Notes under the pieces: model-generated | Database searches by the model: none | Told to the model about the DNA's origin: nothing | Seen by the model: the letters and a program-made list of their open reading frames with translations, nothing else | NCBI GenBank assembly: GCA_945861705.1 | Contig: CAMAVM010000001.1 | Location: 62,001-126,000, forward strand | Reading direction: 5' to 3' | Source of the DNA: Methylomagnum ishizawai | GTDB taxonomy: Bacteria; Pseudomonadota; Gammaproteobacteria; Methylococcales; Methylomonadaceae | Length of the DNA stretch: 64,000 nt | Position numbers and translations under genes: made by a program | In this document: positions 39,247 to 49,586 of the stretch, piece by piece | Layout of the letters: every line of letters starts with the position of its first letter | Position numbering within the stretch: position 1 is the first letter of the stretch

Positions 39247-39256
39247 AGAGGCAGTT

Positions 39257-40213
39257 ATGGATCATTTTAAAACGATCATAGGTCAATCCCCTGCGCTGGA
39301 TGCGTTAATCCGTAGTGCCAGGATAGCCGCCGCTACCGATGTCACCATACTACTGAATGGCGAAACCGGCACTGGCAAAGAAATTCTCGCTAATGCGATT
39401 CAACAATCAAGTGCTAGAGCTAAAAAGCCATTTATTACCTTAAACTGTGCAGCCTTGCCAGAAAGCCTGATTGAATCGGAGTTGTTCGGTCATAAGAAAG
39501 GCTCGTTCACGGGTGCAACAGGTAGCACCCAAGGTTTGTTTCAGGCAGCAGATGGTGGCACGTTATTTCTTGATGAAATCAACTCATTACCGGTTTCTAT
39601 CCAGGCAAAGCTCTTGCGTTTTATTGAATCCGGCGAGTGTCTTGCAGTAGGCGACACTGAGCCTTATACCGTCGATGTCCGTATTATTGCAGCCTCTAAT
39701 ACTGACCTGAACCAGCAAATTGCTAATGGCACATTCAGGCGCGACCTGTATTACAGATTGAATGTCGTCCCGTTAAATTTACCCCCATTAGCAGCACGTC
39801 TGGGCGATTTGGATCTGCTTATCAAGCACTTTATGAAGCGGTTTGAACGTGAACATGGCATGGTTACGCCACAATTCAGCAGTAGAACACTCAAAGTCCT
39901 CAAAACCTATAGCTGGCCGGGCAATATCCGAGAGTTACGGAACTTATGCGAAAGACTGTGCATTTTATTGGCTGGAAAAATAATTGAACCGGAAAATCTA
40001 CCGCTGGAATTTAACATAGTTAGCCCAAGTTCCAACTTATCGCATTTTACTCTGCCGTCCGCTGGGCTGGATCTGGATAATCTGGAAGCCAGTTTAATCC
40101 AGCAAGCCTTAGATATGACTAAAGGTAATCGCAGCAAATCAGCTAGATTACTGGGTCTGACTAGGGATACCTTACTTTATCGTATGCAAAAGCACGTATT
40201 TGCAACACACTGA
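39257..40213 (+). CDS. Sigma-54-dependent activator without sensor domain
   Basis: A 318-residue bacterial enhancer-binding protein made only of the AAA+ domain and a C-terminal Fis-type helix-turn-helix. It has Walker A GETGTGKEI, the sigma-54 contact loop GSFTGA (Ser replaces the usual Ala), Walker B GGTLFLDEI and the arginine-finger region FRRDLYYRLNV. The DNA-binding end is GNRSKSARLLGLTRDTLLYRM. With no N-terminal receiver, GAF or PAS domain it resembles PspF, which is controlled by a separate partner. Its target genes are not evident. It converges on the PP2C gene. Confidence 0.9.
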   Translation: MDHFKTIIGQSPALDALIRSARIAAATDVTILLNGETGTGKEILANAIQQSSARAKKPFITLNCAALPESLIESELFGHKKGSFTGATGSTQGLFQAADGGTLFLDEINSLPVSIQAKLLRFIESGECLAVGDTEPYTVDVRIIAASNTDLNQQIANGTFRRDLYYRLNVVPLNLPPLAARLGDLDLLIKHFMKRFEREHGMVTPQFSSRTLKVLKTYSWPGNIRELRNLCERLCILLAGKIIEPENLPLEFNIVSPSSNLSHFTLPSAGLDLDNLEASLIQQALDMTKGNRSKSARLLGLTRDTLLYRMQKHVFATH

Positions 40214-40241
40214 TATTTATCTTGGCAATAAACCTGCTTGA

Positions 40242-40982
40242 TTAGCCCTTACGGCATCTAACTGAAATAACGGTGAGATTGTCGCTATTTCCGTTGGCAC
40301 GGTAAACAGAAAGCATAGCCAACCTGTTAAGTTGATCTACATTGCTTTCCAAATTAGCCAGTTGTAATAATTCATCCTGCTTTACATGTCCCCAAAAACC
40401 GTCACTACACAACACAAAGGTCTCGTCTTGTGCAATCGGCGGAAACACTTTGATGTCTATAGTGTGTGCCTTATTCACATTAATGCTACGGGTTAAATGA
40501 TTTTGTTCCGGGTGCTGTGCCAGTTCTTCCTCGGTTATTAAACCGACATTCAATAAATCTTCGGGTACGGAATGATCACGTGTTCGCCATACAATTTCTG
40601 TTGGATTTAATTTATAAACCCTGGAATCCCCACAGTGTGCTACTAAGGTCTGCTGGTCATCCAAGTAAAGAATAGCGCAAGTGGTATGTGCCTGGTCTGC
40701 AATGAGATCATCGTCAAATAAGACCTTCATCTCATTGATGGCATCCTTAATCCAGGCCGAAAAAATATCAACAGGGTTTTCTGCTATTTTCCTACTGTAA
40801 CTTGCTGCGCGACTAAGCATACACTGACAAAAGAATTGGGAAGCTTTTTCACCCGCTTGATGTCCGCCCAAGCCATCAGCGACAATAAATAAGGCATAAT
40901 CATTTTCGATGATATTTGCCATATAGTCTTGATTGGCTTCTCTATCGCCTACATTTGTTAACTGAAAATATTCAAGCTGCAT
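40242..40982 (-). CDS. PP2C-family protein phosphatase
   Basis: A metal-dependent Ser/Thr phosphatase of 246 residues. The metal-binding motifs are VADGLGGHQAGE, AHCGDSRVYKL, VLCSDGFWGHV and NGNSDNLTVISV; all key aspartates are present. It is soluble and is a likely opposing partner of the kinase at 33781-34680. It lies last in the long minus-strand cluster, 8 bases after pdxJ, and converges with the sigma-54 activator gene. Confidence 0.92.
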   Translation of the reverse strand: MQLEYFQLTNVGDREANQDYMANIIENDYALFIVADGLGGHQAGEKASQFFCQCMLSRAASYSRKIAENPVDIFSAWIKDAINEMKVLFDDDLIADQAHTTCAILYLDDQQTLVAHCGDSRVYKLNPTEIVWRTRDHSVPEDLLNVGLITEEELAQHPEQNHLTRSINVNKAHTIDIKVFPPIAQDETFVLCSDGFWGHVKQDELLQLANLESNVDQLNRLAMLSVYRANGNSDNLTVISVRCRKG

Positions 40983-40990
40983 CGTTGTTA

Positions 40991-41737
40991 TTAGTTAATT
41001 TGCGCTCTCGCATTGAGCATTATTTGTTTTAAATCCCTGACTGACTGCGCTAATCCAGAAAACAGCGCTTGTGCAATAATGGCATGACCTATATTCAGCT
41101 CAACTATCTCAGGTATGTGGCATATTGCCTCAACATTATGGCAATGTAAACCATGCCCAGCATTAACTTGTAAGCCGATGCTATGCGCGTAAGCCGCAGC
41201 TTGTCGAATTCGCTCCAACTCAGCATTTCGTTCAGCGATACTTTTTGCATCGGCATAACAACCGGTATGCAATTCTATAACAGGCGCTCCTACTGCTTTA
41301 GCGGCATCAATCTGGGCATGATCGGGTGCAATAAATAACGAGACTTCAATGCCTGTATCGGCAAGTTTTTCACAAGCCCATTGTAAACGGGAAAGATTTC
41401 CCGCCACTTCCAAGCCACCTTCCGTGGTCAATTCCTCACGCTTTTCAGGCACTAAGCAGCAAGCATCGGGTTTCACCTTGGCTGCAATAGCAACCATTTC
41501 ATCAGTCACTGCCATTTCCATATTCAGTCGGGTATGGATGATGTCTTTCAGCAGATAAATATCCCTGTCCTGGATATGACGACGATCTTCCCGAAGATGG
41601 GCGGTAATGCTGTCTGCCCCATTCTGTTCGGAAACGAGTGCTGCCTGAATTAACTCAGGATAACGTGTGCCTCTAGCTTGCCTGATGGTGGCAATATGGT
41701 CAACATTTACACCTAGCAGAATGAGTTTTCTGTCCAT
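40991..41737 (-). CDS. pdxJ: Pyridoxine 5'-phosphate synthase
   Basis: A TIM-barrel enzyme condensing 1-deoxyxylulose 5-phosphate with 3-amino-1-hydroxyacetone phosphate to form pyridoxine 5'-phosphate. It has 248 residues. It starts [18 protein letters not shown], has [14 protein letters not shown] in the active site and [11 protein letters not shown] near the end. It lies 2 bases after recO, the canonical era-recO-pdxJ order. The usual acpS does not follow; a PP2C gene does. Confidence 0.96.
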   Translation of the reverse strand: MDRKLILLGVNVDHIATIRQARGTRYPELIQAALVSEQNGADSITAHLREDRRHIQDRDIYLLKDIIHTRLNMEMAVTDEMVAIAAKVKPDACCLVPEKREELTTEGGLEVAGNLSRLQWACEKLADTGIEVSLFIAPDHAQIDAAKAVGAPVIELHTGCYADAKSIAERNAELERIRQAAAYAHSIGLQVNAGHGLHCHNVEAICHIPEIVELNIGHAIIAQALFSGLAQSVRDLKQIMLNARAQIN

Positions 41738-41739
41738 AA

Positions 41740-42447
41740 TTACAATCGCTTAACGATATTATTGATAACAGCACGACTCTTAAGTTGCTTGCCTTGTAAA
41801 TGACTATCTATAACTGCTCGCATCAACAGTTTGGCTACACTCAGTACATGAGGGTCATCAAATTGCCTTTGTTGCATTGCCAATAATGCTGAACCAGAAA
41901 ATTGACCGTTCACCTCCTCAATCAAACCATCGTCCTTAGTAAACATATACTTTTTATTTGTAACTATCGGTTTTTCATGGTGTAAATCATAGTCTAATTG
42001 CAACCCATAACCGATATGATCCATAAGATTTAATTCAAACATCCGTAATGCCGCTTCAATATGTGGACCTAATGCCAATTGCTTTAAGCAATCTTGATAC
42101 TCCCGAAAGACTTCTGGATGAGGATCATCTTTATGCAAAAAATTACAGACTAACTCATTGATATAAAAACCACAATACAAGGAAAGCCCAGGCAATTCAT
42201 TCGTCTGATCTAATATTTCAGCATCCGTCAGCGTCCTTAAATCAGATTTGCCGAGGTATGACAGCGACAATGCCACAAAAGGTCGCAACACGCCTGCGGT
42301 TTTAGATTTGGCTTTACGCACCCCTTTTGCTATCAGGGAAATCCTGCCGTAATCGCGGGTTAAGGCATCAATAATCAGGCTGGATTCGCGGTAATTTTGC
42401 CGATGTAAAATATACGCTGGCTGCGAATGGACGACTGTATCACTCAT
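41740..42447 (-). CDS. recO: DNA repair protein RecO
   Basis: A recombination mediator that loads RecA with RecR. It has 235 residues. The N-terminal OB fold starts [18 protein letters not shown] and continues [12 protein letters not shown]; a helical C-terminal domain follows ([11 protein letters not shown] and [15 protein letters not shown]). Zinc-binding cysteines are absent, as is common in gammaproteobacterial RecO. It overlaps era by 8 bases. Confidence 0.94.
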   Translation of the reverse strand: MSDTVVHSQPAYILHRQNYRESSLIIDALTRDYGRISLIAKGVRKAKSKTAGVLRPFVALSLSYLGKSDLRTLTDAEILDQTNELPGLSLYCGFYINELVCNFLHKDDPHPEVFREYQDCLKQLALGPHIEAALRMFELNLMDHIGYGLQLDYDLHHEKPIVTNKKYMFTKDDGLIEEVNGQFSGSALLAMQQRQFDDPHVLSVAKLLMRAVIDSHLQGKQLKSRAVINNIVKRL

Positions 42448-43321
42448 TAAACCCCAAGCTTAGTAAAGCGCGTTCATTGTCTGACCAACCTTTTTTAACT
42501 TTAACCCACAGCTTTAAAAACACTTTTTGACCGATAAGCTTTTGAATATCCATTCGAGCATCCGTGCCAATTTTTTTCAGCATTTCACCTTCTGTACCGA
42601 TGACGATATTCTTTTGTGAGGCACGTTCCAGCCATATCACGATATAAATTTTGGTAACATGCGGCAATTCTTCATACAGTTCGACTTGTACAGTCAGCGA
42701 ATAAGGCAGCTCATCACCCAAGCGCCGCGTGAGTTTTTCCCTGACTATTTCCGCACATAAAAACCGCTCAGATCGATCTGTTACCTGATCTTCAGGGTAA
42801 ATCAGCTCGCTTTCAGGCAATAAGGTAAGCAACAGGCTTTCCAGCTCTTCAAGATTTGTGCCTTTTAATGCCGAAATAGGCAGTAAGCTATGGAATGGAA
42901 ACCGCTTTTGGGCTTGATCAAAAAAAGCCAGTATGTCTTCTTTGTCTTTAATTTTATCGACTTTATTAACTGCCAAGATTACCGGCAATCCAGCCTGTTC
43001 CAGTTTTTTTAGGATAATATCGTCGTATTCTTGCCAGACCAACCCATCAATCAACCACACGATGACATCAACACCTAATAAGGTCGTATCTGCGGTACGA
43101 TTTAAGTAGCGGTTAAGCGCCCTCTGCTCGCCGTGGTGCATTCCTGGCGTATCCAGGTAAATGACTTGGCCTTTTTCTGAAGTACTTATACCGAGTATTC
43201 GATGGCGGGTGGTTTGCGGTTTACGGGAAGTAATACTGATTTTTTGCTTTAACAAATGGTTCATCAACGTTGATTTACCGACATTCGGGCGACCAATCAA
43301 AGCCACGTGACCACAATTCAT
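42440..43321 (-). CDS. era: GTPase Era
   Basis: An essential GTPase of 30S subunit assembly, binding the 16S rRNA 3' end. It has 293 residues. The G-domain has GRPNVGKSTLMNHLL, YLDTPGMH and AVNKVDKI. The C-terminal KH domain carries IGTEGEMLKKIGTDARMDI. Start overlaps the rnc stop by 4 bases, which indicates translational coupling. Confidence 0.97.
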   Translation of the reverse strand: MNCGHVALIGRPNVGKSTLMNHLLKQKISITSRKPQTTRHRILGISTSEKGQVIYLDTPGMHHGEQRALNRYLNRTADTTLLGVDVIVWLIDGLVWQEYDDIILKKLEQAGLPVILAVNKVDKIKDKEDILAFFDQAQKRFPFHSLLPISALKGTNLEELESLLLTLLPESELIYPEDQVTDRSERFLCAEIVREKLTRRLGDELPYSLTVQVELYEELPHVTKIYIVIWLERASQKNIVIGTEGEMLKKIGTDARMDIQKLIGQKVFLKLWVKVKKGWSDNERALLSLGFNE

Positions 43322-44001
43322 GCACTGTCCTTTTGGAGTTTAGCGAGCATCATTTCTGCTGCTGATTGTTCAGCTTTTTTTCTGGAAACGCCAGTACCTA
43401 CGCAGGATTCTGCAATCAAAGCGACGCTGCATCTAACTTTGAATGTTTGTTCGTGAGCCAAGCCGGACATATCTATTAAGATATACTCAGGCAGCTCCAT
43501 TTTCTTGGCTTGCATCAATTCTTGTAATTGTGTTTTGGGATCTTTTTGCCAATTTTCTGCCGATAAATCTTGTAGATTATCTGCAAATATCCGACCTATC
43601 CAGTCTTGACAGGCAGCTACGCCCTGATCTTTATATATCGCACCGATAATAGCTTCTAAAGCATCCGATAAAATCGAATCCCGTCGAAATCCGCCGCTTT
43701 TCAATTCGCCTGAACCCAAAAACAAATAATCGCCAATTTGGTGTTTTCTAGCCAGCTCTGCTAACGAAGATTCGTTTACTAAACTGGCTCTGAGTCTGCT
43801 TAACGTGCCTTCGTCGGCTCCAGGAAAAGCATCGTACAATTTTTGGGCAATTACGAATCCTAAAATAGCATCACCTAAAAATTCTAACCGTTCATTATTG
43901 TGCGCTCCGGCACTGCGATGGGTTAACGCTGTGATAAAAAGTTGAGGTTGATTAAATGCCAAGCCCAATTTTTTACACAAGATTTCCGGCTTTTTTACCA
44001 C
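43318..44001 (-). CDS. rnc: Ribonuclease III
   Basis: A double-strand-specific endoribonuclease, 227 residues. The signature NERLEFLGDAILGFVIA and the acidic DALEAIIGAIYKDQG form the catalytic site. The C-terminal dsRNA-binding domain spans PKTQLQELMQAKK to GVSRKKAEQSAAEMML. It overlaps the DUF4845 gene by 7 bases and era by 4 bases. Confidence 0.97.
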   Translation of the reverse strand: MVKKPEILCKKLGLAFNQPQLFITALTHRSAGAHNNERLEFLGDAILGFVIAQKLYDAFPGADEGTLSRLRASLVNESSLAELARKHQIGDYLFLGSGELKSGGFRRDSILSDALEAIIGAIYKDQGVAACQDWIGRIFADNLQDLSAENWQKDPKTQLQELMQAKKMELPEYILIDMSGLAHEQTFKVRCSVALIAESCVGTGVSRKKAEQSAAEMMLAKLQKDSA

Positions 44002-44378
44002 TCCTTGCCAACTTCAAAAAAATCGTGAAATTGAACCAGAACGCTCAGATTACCGGCGATTTTTTCTACAACCTCGTACTCAATATCCACTTTTAAGTAG
44101 CTTCCCCGCTTGGTTATCTTGACATCTTGCAATGTGGCTTGCTTCACGTAATTAAGGTCAAAGCGTTTACTTAGCAGCGTTCGGACTTCAGATTCACTTA
44201 AGGTTTCAATATCGACTGTTTTTTCAACCGCAGTTAATCCACTAACAACTTTGCTATGGTCAAGATAAATAGGGCCTATCTTAAGGATTAATAAGACAAA
44301 AAAAGCGAATATACCCAACATGAAAATAAGGGTAATCAAGGTATAGCCTTGCTGAGGTTTGGGCAGTTTTTGCATCAT
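43995..44378 (-). CDS. DUF4845 membrane protein
   Basis: A 127-residue single-pass protein. A pilin-like hydrophobic N-terminus (about 12-35: YTLITLIFMLGIFAFFVLLI) is followed by a periplasmic domain of the DUF4845 type. The family is conserved between lepB and rnc in gammaproteobacteria and betaproteobacteria, which matches this position. Function is unknown. It overlaps rnc by 7 bases and follows lepB by 63 bases. Confidence 0.85.
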   Translation of the reverse strand: MMQKLPKPQQGYTLITLIFMLGIFAFFVLLILKIGPIYLDHSKVVSGLTAVEKTVDIETLSESEVRTLLSKRFDLNYVKQATLQDVKITKRGSYLKVDIEYEVVEKIAGNLSVLVQFHDFFEVGKEW

Positions 44379-44441
44379 GACTCTGGCACTCCATTCAAAA
44401 AATAAGGTGTCATACGGGGTTGGTATACCACTAAGTGTAGT

Positions 44442-45218
44442 TCATTTTAAAACCGTGCCAATGCGGTTAAAGCCAATGCCTTTATATTCCCAATCCCAGT
44501 TCATCCAGATAAAAAACGCCTTACCTACCAAATTCTCTTCAGGAACAGTTCCCCAATAACGGCTGTCATTACTGTTATCACGGTTATCGCCCATGACAAA
44601 GTAATTACCCGGCGGAATCACATAAGAACCTTCAACAGTTGGTGCATCATTACGAATCAAAATACTGTGTTCAACACCCGTCAAATTTTCCTCAAAGTGT
44701 GCGTTGCCCGTCATATCCTGCCCTTGCCCAACGCCCTGGTAAGAACCTAGCGAAGTTTGATTGACTGGCGCATCGTTGATAAAAAGTTTTTTGTTGTAGT
44801 ACGCGACCTTATCGCCCGGCAAACCGATAACCCGCTTGATGTAATCTACCGTCGGATCTTTAGGAAAGCGGAATACCACGATGTCTCCACGGTGCGGCCC
44901 ATCCAGTTCAATAATTTTTTTATTGATGACTGGCAGACGTATTCCGTAGGCGAACTTATTAACCAGCAGGAAATCACCGATCAACAAAGTGGGCATCATA
45001 GATGCAGAAGGGATACGGAACGGTTCTGCCAAAAATGAACGCAATAAGAAAACAATCAGCACAATGGGGAAAAATGACCGCGCATATTCAACAACTATCG
45101 GTTCATTAGCTTCATCAAATTCCCGCGCTTGTGTTTTTAGGTACAATAAGTACCCACCCCAAATCACACCCGTTACGATGCTGGCTATAAAAAGAAAAAA
45201 TGAAAAATCATAATCCAT
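44442..45218 (-). CDS. lepB: Signal peptidase I
   Basis: Cleaves signal peptides of exported proteins at the outer face of the inner membrane. It has 258 residues with two N-terminal membrane helices. The catalytic serine is in PSASMMPTLLIGD, the general-base lysine in DYIKRVIGLPGDKV, and box E is GDNRDNSNDSRYWG. All motifs are intact. It is third in the degP-lepA-lepB series, 35 bases after lepA. Confidence 0.96.
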   Translation of the reverse strand: MDYDFSFFLFIASIVTGVIWGGYLLYLKTQAREFDEANEPIVVEYARSFFPIVLIVFLLRSFLAEPFRIPSASMMPTLLIGDFLLVNKFAYGIRLPVINKKIIELDGPHRGDIVVFRFPKDPTVDYIKRVIGLPGDKVAYYNKKLFINDAPVNQTSLGSYQGVGQGQDMTGNAHFEENLTGVEHSILIRNDAPTVEGSYVIPPGNYFVMGDNRDNSNDSRYWGTVPEENLVGKAFFIWMNWDWEYKGIGFNRIGTVLK

Positions 45219-45253
45219 AGAGGTTTCTTCAAGTAATTGAAAGGAATGCTGTT

Positions 45254-47053
45254 TTATTCTTTATTAAGCTGCAATACAGCCAAAAATGCTTCTTGTGGAA
45301 TCTCGATATTGCCCACTTGTTTCATCCGTTTTTTACCGGCTTTTTGTTTTTCCAGCAGTTTTTTCTTGCGGCTAATATCACCACCATAACATTTGGCCGT
45401 GACATTTTTCCGCATCGCTTTAACCGTTGACCTCGCAATGACTTTGGAGCCGATAGCGGCCTGTATCACCACTTCATACATTTGCCTGGGGATCAGCTCT
45501 TTCATTTTTTCGACCAGATCACGACCACGGTTGTTGCTAAGGTCACGATGCACGATAATCGACAAGGCATCAACTTTATCGGCATTAATCAACACGTCCA
45601 GTTTAACCAACGGGGCTTCTTGAAAACGCAAGAACTCGTAATCAAAGGATGCAAAGCCCCTGCTCACGGACTTTAACCGATCAAAAAAATCTAGTACGAC
45701 TTCACTCATCGGCAATTCGTAATGGATAGATACCTGCCTACCGACATACTGCATATCTATTTGAACACCGCGTTTTTCAATACAAAGCGTAATGACTGCA
45801 CCCAGATAAGCCTGCGGCACCAGGATATTGGCCCTGATGATCGGCTCCCTAATCGATTTAATCATGCCTATATCCGGCAATTTTGCCGGATTATCAATCA
45901 TCAACACCTTATCATTTTGAGTGATGACCTCGTAAATAACTGTAGGCGCAGTGGTAATCAGATCTACATCGTATTCCCGCTCCAAGCGTTCCTGGACGAT
46001 TTCCATGTGCAACATACCCAGAAAACCGCAGCGAAAACCGAAACCTAATGCTAACGAAGTCTCTGGTTCAAATACCAAGGACGCATCGTTCAGGTTGAGT
46101 TTGTTGAGTGCTTCGCGCAGGTCTTCGTAATTGTCAGAGCTGACTGGGTACAAGCCAGCAAAAACCCTAGCTTGAACTTTTTGAAAGCCAGTGAGTTGTT
46201 CTGGCGCAGGATTGTCAGTCCACGTGAGGGTATCACCGACTGGGGCACCGAAAATATCTTTGATTCCGGCGACTACATAGCCCACTTCACCGGTATTCAA
46301 AACATCCTTTTCTAGGCGTTTGGGCGTAAAAACACCGACGGCATCCACCAAAAATGATTTTCCCGTGGACATGATCGTGATCTTTTGTTTTTTACGGATG
46401 CTGCCATGTACGATCCTGACCAAGGACACAACACCTAAATAACTGTCAAACCAGGAGTCGATAATCAACGCTTGCAACGGCCCTGCGATATTACCTTGGG
46501 GCGGCGGGACTTTGATAACCAACTGTTCAAGCACATCCCGTACGCCTAAACCAGTTTTGGCGCTAATCAGCAAGGCTTCATCAGCCGGAATACCGATAAC
46601 TTCTTCGATTTCTGCCTGTACGCGCTCAGGTTCGGCGGAAGGCAAATCGATTTTATTCAGCACCGGAACGACTTCAAGGCCTTGTTCTATTGCCGTATAG
46701 CAATTGGCGACACTTTGCGCCTCAACGCCTTGAGCCGCATCGACGACCAATAAAGCGCCTTCGCAGGCCGCTAATGATCGCGATACCTCATAAGAGAAAT
46801 CGACATGCCCAGGCGTATCAATGAAGTTTAACTGATAGGTTTCGCCATCCTTGGCGACAAAATCCAGCGTGACGCTTTGCGCCTTGATGGTGATGCCACG
46901 CTCCTTCTCGATGTCCATTGAATCAAGGACTTGGGCTGACATTTCCCGTGCCGTTAAGCCTCCGCAAAGTTGAATGAAGCGATCCGCAAGTGTCGATTTA
47001 CCATGATCTATATGCGCTATGATGGAAAAATTTCTTATATGTTTTAAATCCAC
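45254..47053 (-). CDS. lepA: Elongation factor 4 (LepA)
   Basis: A ribosomal GTPase acting in initiation and 30S biogenesis, and in back-translocation in vitro. It has 599 residues (E. coli 599). The G-domain is [14 protein letters not shown] with [10 protein letters not shown] and LNKIDLP. The unique C-terminal domain ends in [19 protein letters not shown]. It follows degP by 3 bases and precedes lepB. Confidence 0.98.
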   Translation of the reverse strand: MDLKHIRNFSIIAHIDHGKSTLADRFIQLCGGLTAREMSAQVLDSMDIEKERGITIKAQSVTLDFVAKDGETYQLNFIDTPGHVDFSYEVSRSLAACEGALLVVDAAQGVEAQSVANCYTAIEQGLEVVPVLNKIDLPSAEPERVQAEIEEVIGIPADEALLISAKTGLGVRDVLEQLVIKVPPPQGNIAGPLQALIIDSWFDSYLGVVSLVRIVHGSIRKKQKITIMSTGKSFLVDAVGVFTPKRLEKDVLNTGEVGYVVAGIKDIFGAPVGDTLTWTDNPAPEQLTGFQKVQARVFAGLYPVSSDNYEDLREALNKLNLNDASLVFEPETSLALGFGFRCGFLGMLHMEIVQERLEREYDVDLITTAPTVIYEVITQNDKVLMIDNPAKLPDIGMIKSIREPIIRANILVPQAYLGAVITLCIEKRGVQIDMQYVGRQVSIHYELPMSEVVLDFFDRLKSVSRGFASFDYEFLRFQEAPLVKLDVLINADKVDALSIIVHRDLSNNRGRDLVEKMKELIPRQMYEVVIQAAIGSKVIARSTVKAMRKNVTAKCYGGDISRKKKLLEKQKAGKKRMKQVGNIEIPQEAFLAVLQLNKE

Positions 47054-47056
47054 GAA

Positions 47057-48463
47057 TTATTTATCAATTTTCAAAGCCAAAAAAACCGGGCTGCCACGGC
47101 GCTGAATCAAAACCGCAACCGATTTACCTACGGGAAGATTTTTGACTATTTTATCAAAGTCACTGACATTGCGAATGACATTATTCTGGATACGTAAGAC
47201 GACATCGCCTGACTGTATCCCCGCATCGGCGGCGATACCGCTCTCAACATCTTGAACTAGCACGCCATTTTTGATATTTTCCAATGACTCCCGTTGTTCG
47301 GCGGTTATATCGGCAACATTTATACCCAGCCTGTTAGTAGGCTTAGTTTCAGTCTTATACAACGGTGTTTTCGCTTCCTCATCCGGCAATAGACCAACCT
47401 TAAACTCGATAGTTTTGGTATCTCCTTGCCTGATGATGGTTAATTTACCTTCCTCGTTAATCGGGGCAATGCCAACCATAGGCGGTAAATCGGCCGATGA
47501 TTCGATGGGTTTGCCATTAAATTCAGTAATGATGTCACCAATTTGCAATCCGGCTTTTTCCGCTGGGCTTTTCGGGATTATTTTTGACACCAACGCACCT
47601 TGCGGCTTCTTCATGCCAAAAGATTCAGCCAGTTGCCGAGTAACATCCTGAATTTGCACACCTAACCAACCGTGAGCGGCTTTGCCACTGGTTTTAATCT
47701 GTTGAACGACATTCATAACGACATCCATGGGAATGGCAAACGACAAGCCCATGAAACCGCCCGTGCGGCTATAAATTTGCGAATTTATGCCAACCACTTT
47801 GCCGTCCATATTGAATAGAGGCCCACCTGAATTGCCTGGGTTTATGGCGACATCGGTTTGTATAAACGGTACATAATTACCACCCGGCAAGCTCCGCCCT
47901 TTCGCGCTGACAATGCCAGCGGTAACCGACTGTTCAAATCCGAACGGAGAGCCGATAGCCAACACCCATTCGCCTACTTTTAAATCATTAGGCGAACCAA
48001 TGCTAACTACTGGCAAATCAGTGGCTTGGACTTTTAATAAGGCGATGTCCGTACGCGCATCCGAACCTATCAGTTTTGCCAGTAATTCACGCCGATCCGA
48101 AAACTTGACGACAATTTCGTCGGCATCTTTTACGACATGGTGATTAGTTAATATATAACCATCCTGGGAGATGATAAAACCCGAACCCAATGACTGCGTA
48201 TCCTCACCACCGAACCCGCCACCGCCTTCAGGATCATTGAAAAAGTGCTTAAAAAGCTCCTCCATTTCGGGAGGCAAACCTTCAGGCATCTGTTGATTTT
48301 TTGGCATCCCTTTAACCGCTGGCTTTGCTTTTTGGGTCGTGCTGATGTTGACGACAGCCACGCCATTGGTTTTTACCATCTCGGTAAAATCCGGTAACTG
48401 TGCAAAAACAGTTTGGTTACTTACAGCCATTAAAAATACACAGTAAATCACCCTTTTGAGCAT
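47057..48463 (-). CDS. degP: Periplasmic serine protease DegP/MucD
   Basis: A HtrA-type periplasmic protease and chaperone of 468 residues. It has a signal peptide ending near TVFAQ. The trypsin-like triad lies in TNHHVVKDADEI, DARTDIALLKV and GNSGGPLF. Two PDZ domains follow (about 270-360 and 385-465). It is the MucD-type member that follows mucB in the sigma-E cluster. A good sigma-70 promoter lies upstream in the 154-base gap, so it has its own transcription start as well as possible read-through. Confidence 0.94.
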   Translation of the reverse strand: MLKRVIYCVFLMAVSNQTVFAQLPDFTEMVKTNGVAVVNISTTQKAKPAVKGMPKNQQMPEGLPPEMEELFKHFFNDPEGGGGFGGEDTQSLGSGFIISQDGYILTNHHVVKDADEIVVKFSDRRELLAKLIGSDARTDIALLKVQATDLPVVSIGSPNDLKVGEWVLAIGSPFGFEQSVTAGIVSAKGRSLPGGNYVPFIQTDVAINPGNSGGPLFNMDGKVVGINSQIYSRTGGFMGLSFAIPMDVVMNVVQQIKTSGKAAHGWLGVQIQDVTRQLAESFGMKKPQGALVSKIIPKSPAEKAGLQIGDIITEFNGKPIESSADLPPMVGIAPINEEGKLTIIRQGDTKTIEFKVGLLPDEEAKTPLYKTETKPTNRLGINVADITAEQRESLENIKNGVLVQDVESGIAADAGIQSGDVVLRIQNNVIRNVSDFDKIVKNLPVGKSVAVLIQRRGSPVFLALKIDK

Positions 48464-48507
48464 AAAACCTCCATTACATCCAAGCAGTTAAATATAGAAC
48501 AGGAACA

Positions 48508-48536
48508 ATATTACGGGCAACACTAACACCTTTCAA
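48508..48536 (-). promoter_or_regulatory. Sigma-70 promoter of degP-lepA-lepB
   Basis: On the minus strand TTGAAA and TAATAT are separated by exactly 17 bases. The predicted start near 48501 gives a leader of about 38 bases before degP, whose start has a GGAGG ribosome binding site. Confidence 0.6.
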
Positions 48537-48617
48537 GACACTTTGAAAACGGTAAACGTGCGTAAGTATGGGATAAAAGCTATTTCTCTGTCGAGTAATC
48601 AAGATAGTCGAGAGAAT

Positions 48618-49586
48618 TCAAGGTGTGGAATTGCGAAGTTTTACACCTTCGGAAATATATTTGACTGTTGAGGCAGGCACTTCTCCTAATACCGTAAGCT
48701 GGGAATCCGCCAAGCTACGGCTCATGGAATTGATTGCTCCCACGGAATGTATCCCCTCAGGAAGTCGGGAATCCGGTGTCGTATTGGCTTTTTTTGACTC
48801 CAGATAAACTGAAACAGAAGCAAAGCCGTCACTTAACAACAGATGATCTACCGGTTGATCGGTTTGATGCAGGGGTTTACGGCTAAAAAATATTTGCTTG
48901 AAACCTAATGGCAAAGCAGTCACCTCAAAAGAGGCATTATTTTCTGATTCTGATGCAGTCGCCGTTACTTTGCTCACCTCAGCGACTACCTTATCTTTAC
49001 TCAGAGGCTGTTTGTTAATCTGCATTTCGGTAAATACCACTTGCTCTAAAACAATACCAGAAAGACCATAAACGATTGCTTTCATAGGCAAAAACTGTTC
49101 TTTGGCTATCCATATTTTTCGGATGTAGCGAAAATCATCTTTGGGCTGGATGGCAACAACGTAGGAGGGCAACATTGCCACATCTTCCTCACCTACAACC
49201 TCAAACTGGTAGCTGGTATCCAGTTCATCCAGGTTTTTCGGGACATCAACAATGAATGAATGCTCATAAGGTCGATGGTCAACAATTACCTGTTGGGTCA
49301 ATTTATACAGGCAAGTGACTTCATCGGAATTTCTGATGATTTCACGCTGAGGGGAATTTAGGGACACCAAGCGTTCTTGCTCTTGGTTTTTTTCGCTGGT
49401 ATGAAAGTATTTCATCGCTTCCAGCTTGTCATTCTTTAAAAAAACAACCGTACCCTGATAATTGGATACCTCCATTGCCTTGACCATTTTTTGGAGGATT
49501 TGTTTGGCCGTCAACGGATTTTCAGCGGCGGAGACTGCACTCATCGCTGCTAACAAAAGGGTAAAGAGAATCCGCACCGCAATCAT
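48618..49586 (-). CDS. mucB: Sigma-E regulatory protein MucB/RseB
   Basis: The periplasmic protein that binds and protects the anti-sigma factor and senses envelope lipoproteins or LPS. It has 322 residues with a signal peptide ending AVSAAE. The N-terminal lolA-like domain has VSNYQGTVVFLKNDKLEAMK. The linker (about 205-220) and the C-terminal MucB/RseB domain (PLGFKQIFFSRKP onward) are complete. The start overlaps the mucA stop by 4 bases. Confidence 0.92.
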   Translation of the reverse strand: MIAVRILFTLLLAAMSAVSAAENPLTAKQILQKMVKAMEVSNYQGTVVFLKNDKLEAMKYFHTSEKNQEQERLVSLNSPQREIIRNSDEVTCLYKLTQQVIVDHRPYEHSFIVDVPKNLDELDTSYQFEVVGEEDVAMLPSYVVAIQPKDDFRYIRKIWIAKEQFLPMKAIVYGLSGIVLEQVVFTEMQINKQPLSKDKVVAEVSKVTATASESENNASFEVTALPLGFKQIFFSRKPLHQTDQPVDHLLLSDGFASVSVYLESKKANTTPDSRLPEGIHSVGAINSMSRSLADSQLTVLGEVPASTVKYISEGVKLRNSTP

